This document shows, one piece after another, positions 27,104 to 38,500 of a stretch of 51,972 nucleotides of DNA. Under the pieces are notes generated by a model. The model did not search any database and was not told the origin of the DNA. It saw nothing but the letters and a program-made list of their open reading frames with translations. The stretch comes from JAHBNG01 sp039028975 (GTDB lineage Bacteria > Chloroflexota > Anaerolineae > Caldilineales > Caldilineaceae), in contig JBCCHB010000124.1 of the NCBI GenBank assembly GCA_039028975.1, positions 1 through 51,972 on the forward strand. The letters run 5' to 3'. A program made the position numbers and the translations under genes. Position 1 is the stretch's first letter; the number at the start of each line of letters is the position of its first letter.

Positions 27104-27278
27104 ATTGGTGGCTTGATGATCATGGAAGCTCATCACCGTCTGGTGGCTCTTCTGTGTCTGCACGGCTAAGAATTTCCATAAGGTTACTTCGATTGGCCCT
27201 GAGTGCTCGTTCATAAGAGTAAGGCTATTACATCATGTTTGCCCAGGATTTCATCACGCAATCACCTTATTATCAAAA

Positions 27279-29642
<2,364 letters not shown>

Positions 29643-30096
29643 CTTTGTCATTCTCCTACGTTAATAGATAATGCTTGGCTCTTTTGCGTCGTACCTTATT
29701 GGGTTTTATGTCTTAGGGGGAGTAAGATATCCCAAAATAATGCTGTTGCAGTTTCTCAAGAATTTCTGGTTTCTTCCTGTAAGACAGCCTACCCGACACG
29801 ATTGTTACACGAGTAAATCTAAACGCTGTTAATACTTAGGTAATAAATTGAAATAATTTCGTAATAAGTAAAATATCTAATTTAATAATTTCAGCATTGG
29901 TTAGAGGTCTATTTCTCCGAGCATAATGTTTTTCAACGGACGTGAACGCGGCCTGAACGGTTTCTTGGGTAGCAGGACGGGATCTAACGACCTGAACCGA
30001 CGTAGCGTCTGATGCACTCGCTTAGGAAATGGGGGAAGATGCTCTCTTTGCTGGTGACCCAAAGCGGCGAATCATTGCATTACAGGCGTTCGCCAA
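29643..30096. other. AT-rich upstream region of katG
   Basis: About 450 bp between divergent genes. AT-rich from 29818 to 29900, with no obvious operator. The last 60 bp before 30097 hold an in-frame stop (30055-30057), so the CDGSH remnant has no intact 5' end. Confidence 0.4.
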
Positions 30097-30411
30097 ATGG
30101 TGCCAGAGAGCGGCGACATACAGGTGCGTAGCCAGCTTATCGCCATGAGCGAACGCTGCCCGTCAGGGACCTACAGCTACAGCCTTGAACCAGACGGTGA
30201 AGTTATCGAGCCGGATCTCCCCCAAGAGATTTCGGTTGTCGATGAAGGCGTCGTCGCTGGCCCGTTATGGGTTTCTGGCGGCATTCCCATCGAGCGGGCC
30301 GACGGTCAGCCAGTTGAAACCCGCAACCGGATGACGTTATGCCGCTGCGGCCACTCGGACAATAAGCCCTTTTGTGACGGAACTCATCATGAGATTGGGT
30401 TTGTCGGGTGA
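30097..30411 (+). pseudogene. Truncated CDGSH iron-sulfur protein
   Basis: 104 residues in frame: MSERCPSGTYSYSLEPDGEVIEPDLPQEI, a conserved linker, then CRCGHSDNKPFCDGTHHEIGF, a complete CDGSH motif. Full-length relatives also carry an upstream Cys-rich half, which is missing: a stop (30055-30057) lies upstream and there is no good ribosome site. It may still yield a single-CDGSH peptide, but a decayed gene is more likely. It is unrelated in detail to the protein at 25339. Confidence 0.6.
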
Positions 30412-30453
30412 TGCACTTTTATTAAAGGGTTCGGAATTTTAAGTGAGAGGAAA

Positions 30454-30857
30454 TTAGGGGATAAAAAGGCGCATTGTGCCTCGGAAATTATCAAGATTCC
30501 CGACAATTTCTGCCATACTCTCGCCGCAAGCACGGCAGTAGCCAGGGTCAGCCATAACACGTTTGAGATTACCGATGGTCAGCACAGGTAGACAATCAGG
30601 AGTCACGAGGGTGCGGATTACGTGTTCGAGGGAAAGTTTACCATCTGAGCCTGATCGGTTACCAGTGAGGAGGATGTAATCCTCTTCTTGACACGCTCGC
30701 CAGACACGTTCATCTGAGGCTTTTCCTCCAACTCAATGTCAGTGAACCAACGCAGTTCCATCGGTACGAGGTCTAGCCAAATGCCATCATAGTGTAATGT
30801 GTTGAAGATGGCTTCTGCCTGACCTTCGCAGTTATGGTCGCTGAGGATAATTTGCAT
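30454..30857 (-). pseudogene. PIN-like toxin gene (DUF5615-like), frameshifted
   Basis: Reads MQIILSDHNCEGQAEAIFNTL...ELEEK to about codon 46, then shifts frame at an A-tract (30721-30724). The next frame continues SDERVWRACQEEDYILLTGNRSG... to TAA 30456-30454. Adding one A to the AAAA run restores about 134 codons with ILSDHN (start) and ILLTGNR, like PIN-like toxin nucleases. The Cys pair C-x2-C in the tail is also read. Its 5' end overlaps the DUF433 gene by 26 bp. A sequencing error or programmed slippage remain possible. Confidence 0.6.
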
Positions 30858-31446
30858 CAAATTGCACCGCGCTCTTCTGGCGACTCTCTTCGATCAATGC
30901 TCTTAATTTCCGACCTCTGGGAGAGTGATCGATAGGAATTTGCTTGCGACGTTCTTCGGCAATTGCGCGGTGATATTTTTCATTCTCAGCTTTTTTAATG
31001 AGAATCTCTTTAAGTTGGGGCGCAAGAATGTCACGGTGCTCTTCAATATAGTCGAGCGCAACCTCAACCTGATGCGGAGATAGGTTATACGTATCACCAA
31101 TTTGCTGCGGGCTATCCCCATCGTCATGGTCAATCATTACATCATATACGCTAACGCGACTGGCACTAATAATCGGGGCAAAACCGGTCTCGATAATTTT
31201 TATCTTAGAATTATATCGACCATTCGCAGGCCAAAGTGGGCAAACTTCAATCTCCGTCACGAAATCGTAATCAGTGAGCTGTTCAACGATTTGCTCCACC
31301 AACGTATCTGGCTCGACCCAAACAAATAGCTCTTCGACAATGCCCTCAATGGCGGATGGTTCCGGCAAAAGATTATACTCGGTTAGCAAGTAGAAAATTT
31401 GGCCGAGTTGCTGTCTGGTTTTGACTGTAATTCGTAGCTGCTTCAT
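30832..31446 (-). CDS. DUF433-domain antitoxin-like protein
   Basis: 204 residues. The N-terminal half (1-88) is an unknown alpha/beta domain of repeated sequence. Residues about 89-140 hold the DUF433 pattern ISASRVSVYDVMIDHDDGDSPQQIGDTYNLSPHQVEVALDYIEEHRD, an HTH-like antitoxin module, and the tail is basic. DUF433 proteins are commonly paired with PIN-like (DUF5615) toxins, and here the toxin ORF overlaps downstream, supporting the pairing. The size exceeds typical antitoxins (about 80 residues) because of the N-terminal domain. Confidence 0.72.
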   Translation of the reverse strand: MKQLRITVKTRQQLGQIFYLLTEYNLLPEPSAIEGIVEELFVWVEPDTLVEQIVEQLTDYDFVTEIEVCPLWPANGRYNSKIKIIETGFAPIISASRVSVYDVMIDHDDGDSPQQIGDTYNLSPHQVEVALDYIEEHRDILAPQLKEILIKKAENEKYHRAIAEERRKQIPIDHSPRGRKLRALIEESRQKSAVQFDANYPQRP

Positions 31447-31568
31447 TTTTGGCTTCCAGAAGATGCATCTGTTCGTCCTAACAGGGCACTATTATAGCAT
31501 AGGTTTCATCTATGTCGCGTGTGAATCGAGCCGGATCTGCCCCTTGTCACATTAGACATTATCTGGAA

Positions 31569-31919
31569 TAACGTTAGGAGACGGATTAGCAGGATAAACA
31601 CGGATTTTTTAAGGGCTATCCGTGAAATCTGTGTGTATCCGTGTCCAATTTTCGGCATGGTTCAATAGCTGTGAAAAGAAGTTAACAAACTGTATGCGCT
31701 GAAACACTGCCCTGAAAATAACAGGGATAAAAGATTTCACAGATGAAGAATTGAGAACATCTGCGTAATCGGCCGAATCTTTGTTCCCTTTTCATCATCC
31801 GTGGTGCATCGAAGATCAATGAATGTCTGCCCTGAAAATAACAGGGATTAAAAGATTACACAGATGAGAAATCTGCGCAATCTGTGAAATCTTTGTTGAT
31901 TTTCATCCCCTGTGGTGCA
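31569..31919. repeat. Hairpin repeat family, three copies
   Basis: 31569-31655 has ACGGATTAGCAGG...CCGTGTCC. Then CTGCCCTGAAAATAACAGGGAT at 31707 and 31827, a tandem pair of 120-bp period ending GTGGTGCA. Each carries CAGATG...CATCTG or CAGAT...ATCTG arms and ends ATCTTTGTT. Confidence 0.6.
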
Positions 31920-31936
31920 GCCCATTGCATGTTTAA

Positions 31937-32052
31937 CTACAGCGAATTCAGATTCAAACGAATTATTCGTTGGTTTGACTACATTCACTCTGAGAATGAA
32001 CCAAATATTACAGACGATGCCCAAAATTAGCTCCCATCTGAATTCGCTGTAG
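31937..32052. repeat. 116-bp inverted repeat element
   Basis: CTACAGCGAATTCAGAT (31937-31953) and ATCTGAATTCGCTGTAG (32036-32052) are exact inverses about 80 bp apart. The ends look like terminal repeats of a small mobile element; no target duplication is clear. Confidence 0.55.
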
Positions 32053-32157
32053 TGCGTGGATATGTTAACCAAATATATTCACAGATGAACCATGCCCAAT
32101 TTTCTTATTCCGAACAATGTCTATTGTAGGTTTCAGTGTGCGCTTAGTGGCTTTGTC

Positions 32158-34881
32158 TCATGAGGGAGATTTGCGCGACCGTTTTGACTTTTGGAACTCG
32201 TCGAGATCTGTTTCGCCGGAGAAGAGGAATTTGAAGAAAGATTTGTTTTGGAAGCGGCAGGTTTGATGGATACCAAGAAGTACTAGATAACTTTGGGCGA
32301 CCTTGGCACAATAGGAAGTAGACATATCACGTTGTTTTGCCAAATGCCTAATGGCAAGTTCTGCAGTATTATTGTGCCATGGAATGTCGTCATATTTTAG
32401 AAAGAGAAATAAGCTATCTCGATATCTTACAAATCTGGATTGATATTTTGTTGCAAGTTCTGACTTATATGTCCTGTCCGTAATAACCTCATTATAAAAT
32501 TTGTCAACTTGCTTCACGAATTTAGTCAGATTCCGTTTCCTCAATCCATATCGCTGAATGGTTTCCATGATTGGGATGATCATATCTCGCACATTCGAAA
32601 CAAAATACTCATACTCTGTATCAAACGGGTTTGCCATTAAATCACTGTTTAGATCACGAATTAGGTGGACCCAACATTTTTGTTGCTTGCATGTTACTGA
32701 GTCATATCCTGGATAAAAATCAGTGATCAATGTACCCTTGTAATCAGACAGTAGTTCATGTACATATGTTGCCTCTCGAGTCTCACTATGCTTGAAGAAT
32801 ACGTGCTTCCCATCGGTGAATACCCATACATATTGATTGAAACCTTTAATATTGATAGGTGTCTCATCAGCATGAATTACGGGGCTAGCGAGTATTTGGC
32901 GTACAATCCATTCCTCGGATTGAGTATAGTATCGACTCAAATGTATTACTGTCTCCGCAATATACCCAGGACGAATTTTTATGCTGAAATGTTCTTCCAT
33001 AGTTTCTATAAGATTGCCATAAGATTGTCGAAGAGCTACCCTTTGGTAAACTATCCAAGCTCTAAACCCGTGTCCATATAATTGTGCCTTATATACCATA
33101 TCTATTTCTGGTGGACGATAGTACTTCTTACAGCACGAGCAATACGTATTATATCCATAGTATTGCGTGATAGTTTTTTTTATGCCGTTCCTCATTAGAA
33201 CCAAGTCAATAATTAGACGCTTGCTTGTCTTCGCGGACAATTTTAAGATCTCATTCGGATGTGCGGGGCAGGTGAGTAGGGGCGCTACTTGAACCAGCTT
33301 GTTCGGTTTTGGCCTTTTCCGTATTTCTCTCCTAACGGTCTGGTTAGTTTTTTGACCTTTACCATTTGAGCAAAAACGGATTTTCGATTTATCGCAATTG
33401 GCATGGGCAAATTTCACTATCGCTTTAAACTGGCGCTGAACCTCCTGTCCATTTTCCGTGGAAAATTCCTTTGGATTATTAGCAAAGTCAACTTCCGACA
33501 GAGTGTCTGACGACTCGCTAATTTCAGATAATTTGCAAATTAATAATCTAAGATTCGAGCAATCCTCCTGATTATATCTAACAAGCAGATCTTGGTAATC
33601 CTTCTCTTTGGTATCCCCCCAATAATACCGCCAAACCAAACTCTGCAACCCCGAAGCCTCAGGCACCGACCACGTCGCCCCAATAAATTCTCCAATCGCC
33701 TTCAAGCCATTCGAGTAGACGGGAAAGTAGACCTTGCCATAGATATAGCCATTGACGTTGACCAGCCGCTTGAGCAGTGGCTCGCCATCGGTCTCGTACC
33801 GCTTCGCCATCTTTTTGAGGGCTTTGACCTCATAGTTGCCGTAGTGATAGATGAGCGCATCGGGATATTCGTTGGCCTTGTCCACAAACTGCTGCCAGAT
33901 TTGCCCCTCATCCGCCAACGTGTCGGCCCAGAAAGAGTGATGGGCAGTGGTCTCTCCTTCACAGACCAGCAGCCCAATCAAGTAGTAGGCGTTTTGGTCG
34001 GGGATGCCCTCAATATCCAGATAGAGTTCAACGGGCTGTCGGGCAATTTCGGGCAGCTCTTGCAGATAGATCTTGCCTTCGCGGATGGCCAGCGCCTGCA
34101 GTTCCAGCTTGTGGGTAACAGGCGGCGGATTCTTGGCCCGCTTCTTGCGCTTGCGCGGCTTGAAGGTGTAGGACAACTGGGTCACGGTGAAGATGCCCTT
34201 GCGCTCATACTTGCGGATGATCTTGGGCGTCACCCGATCCAGCAGGCTGAGGTTGTTCTCCTGCTCGGCTTTGGCTCGGCAGGCTGCACGAAATTGGCAA
34301 AGGGGGCAGTGCCTATTCAGCATCACGGGCGGTTCCACGGGCGACTCTTCTGCAATCCACTCTTGCAGCGGCTCCAGAACGGGGATCAGGGTTTGGGGGC
34401 TTTCGGCCAGCTTGACTTTGTGGGCCTTGCCACTCACGTCGATGATGCGACCAGCCGCGGGCGCTTTGGCTTGCAGGGCCTCCAGCACCTTGGCCGTGAA
34501 GAAGAGGGCCAGCCTGTCCTGCTTGCTGACCGTGTGTGTGCCGATGAAGATGGTCGGCTCGTAGCTGTAGTGGCCCAGCGCGGAATGGCTCGCCACCTTG
34601 GTCAACAGACCACAGTCCGCGGTCAGTTGTTCCGCTGTGAGGGTGGCGTCGGTCAGAAACTTCTGCTTGCCGGCCAAACCGTTTGTTTGAAAGGCGACCA
34701 CGCCGGGCTTCTCTTGGGCCAGTTTGGCCAAATAGTGGGTCTGACTGGTGCGTCTTTGCGCCTCAAGAATCTGGACATATTCATGGGGCGTTCCTGCTTG
34801 GTTGCTATAGAGGAGCAAGTAGGCTTTTCGGGGACAGTGAGCGTAAGCCAGTACCATGTCGGTACTGATGATGGGGTTCAT
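32158..34881 (-). CDS. TM0106-type nuclease / IS66 transposase fusion
   Basis: 907 residues from ATG 34881 (a TTG at 34953 has no support). N-terminus: Cas4/RecB-like PD-(D/E)xK nuclease with YAHCPRKAYL (about 13-22) and CPLCQFRAAC (about 194-203), Cys pattern fit for an Fe-S cluster. From about 280: an RNase H-like 3'-5' exonuclease (ELYLDIEGIPD, HYGNYE, VRYNQEDC). From about 525: an IS66-type transposase with Cys-rich CPAHPNEI and YCSCCKKYY, and DDE residues in VIHADETPI, ITDFYPGYD and WHNNTAELAIRHLAK. All catalytic motifs look intact. The nuclease part is GC-rich, the transposase part AT-rich with a change near 33590. Fusion by insertion or an authentic mobile-element family are both possible. 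Confidence 0.85.
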   Translation of the reverse strand: MNPIISTDMVLAYAHCPRKAYLLLYSNQAGTPHEYVQILEAQRRTSQTHYLAKLAQEKPGVVAFQTNGLAGKQKFLTDATLTAEQLTADCGLLTKVASHSALGHYSYEPTIFIGTHTVSKQDRLALFFTAKVLEALQAKAPAAGRIIDVSGKAHKVKLAESPQTLIPVLEPLQEWIAEESPVEPPVMLNRHCPLCQFRAACRAKAEQENNLSLLDRVTPKIIRKYERKGIFTVTQLSYTFKPRKRKKRAKNPPPVTHKLELQALAIREGKIYLQELPEIARQPVELYLDIEGIPDQNAYYLIGLLVCEGETTAHHSFWADTLADEGQIWQQFVDKANEYPDALIYHYGNYEVKALKKMAKRYETDGEPLLKRLVNVNGYIYGKVYFPVYSNGLKAIGEFIGATWSVPEASGLQSLVWRYYWGDTKEKDYQDLLVRYNQEDCSNLRLLICKLSEISESSDTLSEVDFANNPKEFSTENGQEVQRQFKAIVKFAHANCDKSKIRFCSNGKGQKTNQTVRREIRKRPKPNKLVQVAPLLTCPAHPNEILKLSAKTSKRLIIDLVLMRNGIKKTITQYYGYNTYCSCCKKYYRPPEIDMVYKAQLYGHGFRAWIVYQRVALRQSYGNLIETMEEHFSIKIRPGYIAETVIHLSRYYTQSEEWIVRQILASPVIHADETPINIKGFNQYVWVFTDGKHVFFKHSETREATYVHELLSDYKGTLITDFYPGYDSVTCKQQKCWVHLIRDLNSDLMANPFDTEYEYFVSNVRDMIIPIMETIQRYGLRKRNLTKFVKQVDKFYNEVITDRTYKSELATKYQSRFVRYRDSLFLFLKYDDIPWHNNTAELAIRHLAKQRDMSTSYCAKVAQSYLVLLGIHQTCRFQNKSFFKFLFSGETDLDEFQKSKRSRKSPS

Positions 34882-35529
34882 GGGAGCCAGTTGCCTTTCG
34901 CAAAATCTTGCGCCATACAGATCAATAAGTATGCGTCGTGGGAGATACAGCAAAAGACTGCGTGATACTTTTTATGCGTAAATAAACATCATACTCAGTA
35001 GACCGCAACGAGGCTGCTAAGTGTCATTTCGAGGAGGAACGACGAGAAATCTTTCTCCTGTCGCAGGCTGAAGATTTCTCCTCATGCTTCGTCGAAATGA
35101 CAGATTGCCGTCTACTGATACTCAGTGTACGACGCGTGCTCAGAACTGGCTCAACGCTTTGTTGGCATTTAGGCTGTATTTCCTGAGCGAATGGCCACCG
35201 TAGTGGTTCTGTTCAATACCGTAAGGGCATTTTTCAAGTGGCTCTTGTTCGAGAGGAGCTGCTATGGAATCTTCCGCTCAGGTCCCATAGGACCGCTCAC
35301 CAGTTCTGAGGGTCAAGCGATGTGGTGTTGGTGCCGCAGTGAGAGGAAAGGCCCAAGCCGTCGCCCACTGTTCGTCTCGAACCAGGAGGAAGAGTTTTTG
35401 TTCCAACTCATTGAGGATAGGGAAACTGTTAATTTATAACGATGAACTGATCCTGACTGCGTGCGACTAGGCGTCAGATGAGCTCCAAAGCATCTGCTAA
35501 AGTCAGATTTGATCTTGATTCCTAAGCGT
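34882..35529. other. Intergenic region with one mobile palindrome
   Basis: Contains the element at 34991-35126. An ORF at 35191-35439 lacks a ribosome site and recognisable sequence, so it is not called. No promoter seen. Confidence 0.5.
34991..35126. mobile_element. Palindromic MITE-like element with 9-bp direct repeats
   Basis: ATACTCAGT at 34991-34999 and 35118-35126 brackets inverted arms CAGTAGACCGCAA and TTGCCGTCTACTG. The interior has TGTCATTTCGAGGAGG (35022) and TCGAAATGACA (ending 35102), with GAGAAATCTTTC and GAAGATTTCTC inside. The direct repeat is consistent with a target duplication, although it overlaps the outer arm. Confidence 0.6.
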
Positions 35530-38500
35530 TTACTGCACAGAAATTAGATCAAGCGCGTGTCGACGGAAATTATCACGCAGTACATTGTCTGTGACGGTCA
35601 TCGCCAACTCATCGACGATGGTCTTCGCCGTGGCAAGGGCTCTTTCAGCCTCATCAAGGTCACCCGTGGCCTGATATACCCGCCCTAGCGCAAGGTGTAT
35701 CCGCCAGAGATCCATCCGAACGCCCTGTTCTTGGTATAGCTCAAGTAGGCTATGTAATTCCGTTTCGGCCTCGCCAGACCAACCCAGTTCGGTGAGCAGT
35801 TCGCCCCGCAGCAGGGGAATTGCGCCATAGAAGTATGCCAGCCAGCCGAGCCAGTTCGACCGTTCGGGTAGCGTCTGCTGGTCGAGCAGATGGTGCGCCC
35901 GGGCTGCGCCTTGCTGGATGAGAGTCAATTCCGTAGCGGGTTTTACCAGCCAGTGATCCCGCCCCATCACCGGTTTGACGGGCAAATCAGGCAGCAATCT
36001 GGCTGCCGCATCAAAGTGCCGTTGCTGGATATAGAGCGTGGCCAGGAAACCGGAGGCATAGGTGATCATAACCGTAGACCCCACATCTTCGGCGGTCTCC
36101 AGACCACGTTCCAAATGACGGCGCGCCTCATCGAAGGCTAGCAACGCAAAATAGATGACGCCGAGGTCAATCTCACATGCGGCTTGCCACACTCTCTGGC
36201 CGATGGCTTGCGCAACCTCCAGTCCATTTTTGGCAGCCGCTAATCCTTGCCCGTAGTCGCCGCGAAAACTCAGAACGGCACTCAAATTGTGTGACGCAAA
36301 TGCTTCACCGGCTCGCCACTCGATTTCCTGCGCCACACGAATTGCCTCCCGGGCTAGTCTCTCGTTTAGGGTCATGGTAGCCAGATTGGCCAGACAGGAG
36401 ATCAGCGTTTGTTGATTGTCTATACTCAGTTCCGTTTGAAAACCGACGTTTGCTTTTTCCTGTATACGCTGTGGGAAACGTCGGCTTTCAAAGCGACCGC
36501 GGTATATATCACGCAGGATAGGGATGGCCTGTTTGTAGTAGGCAACCGAACTAGCCCCATTTCCACAAAAAAAGCTAGCCGCAGCTAATCGATCAAGGGT
36601 GGCAGCAACGCCTAGTCGGTCGTCAAGTGCTTCAAAGTGTTCTAGCGCCTCGCGGTGGCAACCAAAGGCTTCAGAGGGCTGGCCAGTGTTCATCAACCAG
36701 TTGCCAAGACGGTTGAGGCTTTGGCCGATGGCAGCTTGGTCATCCATCGCGTACGCCAGCTCTAGCGCCTGCTGACAATACCCTTTGCTCTCTTCATAGT
36801 CACGTGCTGCCCATAGTTGCCCCAGATCGAGCAGGGTTTGCCATATCAGGTATTGATCCCCGAGCTCGGTGGCTGCTTCCTGGGCTGCCTCATAGTCGGC
36901 TCGGGCTTGGTCAAAGTGACCCAAGGTATCGAAGGCCTGCCCGCGTAAACGGTACAAAGCAGCCGATGGCTGTTGTGATAAATCGCGGTCGCTTTCAAAA
37001 CCCGAGTTTTCCATTGCCTCTACAGGGGAGACCAAACTCGGGTTTTGAAACGGAGCCGAGTATAGACGCGCTGCGGCATCTAAAGCCTGCGTAAATTGGG
37101 TAATCGCATCCTGCGGGGCCTGTAGCGCCAGGGCCTTCTCTCCCGCTTGTTGTGCATAGGCTAGTGCTTTGGACCAGAGACCAGCCGCGTAAAAATGATA
37201 AGCCAATGCCTCCGGATGAGCCTCTAGTGCTGTGGCTTGGCCGCCGTATAATTCTTCGAGCGCATGGCCGACTGCATCGTGTAAGTAGGCCCGCTCCACC
37301 TCGTCCAAACGATTGTATAGATACATCTGGATTAAGTTGTGGCGGAATTGATAGCGGGATAGCCGCCGCCCCTCCAAATGTTGGCTGCCCTGAGCTTGAA
37401 TTAGGCGATGCTCTTTGTCCGCTTCTCTACTCAGCTGTCGAACCAACTTGGAGGGCGTCATACCATGAACCTGAGCCACGACTTCAGCCGTAAACTGTTC
37501 CCCCTCAATGCTTGCAATAGTTAGGGCTTCTTGGAGTTCGGCATCCAGCCGACCGATCCGCTTCTCAATTATGCCTTCAACTCTAGCCGGTAGCGCCCCC
37601 CAATCCAGAGTTTGTGTGGCTAGCCAGTGTCCACTGTCGTCCTGAACCACTACTGATCGATCGCGCAGATCGCGCAGCAGCTCGACGGTAAATAAGGGGT
37701 GGCCGCCCGTATGGTTGTAGAGAGTCTGGCGGAAGTTCTCCTCAAAGCGATTAGGTTCTGCGTCTAGTAATGACTCAACAAAGCGCTTTCCATCATTCAA
37801 CTGGGCTTGATCCAGGTCGACCTGGATATCCCCCCAGGAACGCTTAAATTCACTCACGACGTTGGCCAGCGGATGGCGCTCGTTTCCCCGCCCCACGGCA
37901 ATTTCTTCCGGTCGATAGGTACCAATCACCAGGATACGGCTCCGTACAAGTCGCCGACACAGATGAAAGAGCAAATCGGCCGATGCCGGATCGACCCAAT
38001 GTAAATCATCTAGCCAGAGCACAAGCGGCTGTTTGGCGGCCAGGGTTTGTAATACGGCGGCATATTGTTCAAAAATGTACGCTTGGCTTAGATCGAGCTT
38101 GTCCCTTGCTTCAGTTGTGGTTAACCTTTCTACTCTTTCTAACCAGCCCACTATGTCTGTCAAATCTTCTGTTGCACTCTCTGTAGCGAAACGCTCAACC
38201 CGACTGGCCAATCTCGCCCCAGACACCAACGTATTGATCAACATTGGTCCAAACTCGACCAAAACCTCTCGAGATGTGTTGAAAAATCCCCACAGGCGCT
38301 GGGCGTTCACGGTAGAAATGGCTCCCTGCGCCAACTTATCCTCCACATCGCCGATAAGTAGGAGCAGAATTTCGCGGAACGGCAAATATGGATCGCCCCG
38401 TCCGGTTTGGGCATTACAGTTTCCAACTACAGACAATAGGTGGGCGTGCCGTTGCTGGGCATGAAGAATGAATTCGGAGACCAAGCTGGTCTTCCCGACA

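Larger units (their letters stand above)
31447..32157. other. Intergenic repeat cluster
   Basis: Contains three copies of the hairpin repeat family (31569-31655 and a tandem pair 31707-31919) and an inverted repeat (31937-32052). No gene; ORFs on the minus strand come from these repeats. Confidence 0.6.

Noticed and set aside
31707..31919. CRISPR-like direct repeat
   Set aside because: A tandem pair of imperfect hairpins with similar, not unique, inner segments.
33592..34965. 457-codon open frame antisense to the nuclease gene
   Set aside because: It is a shadow of the codon pattern of the GC-rich nuclease part; it has no ribosome site or recognisable family, while the opposite strand has clear motifs.
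35191..35439. 82-codon plus-strand ORF
   Set aside because: No ribosome site or similarity; may be random.
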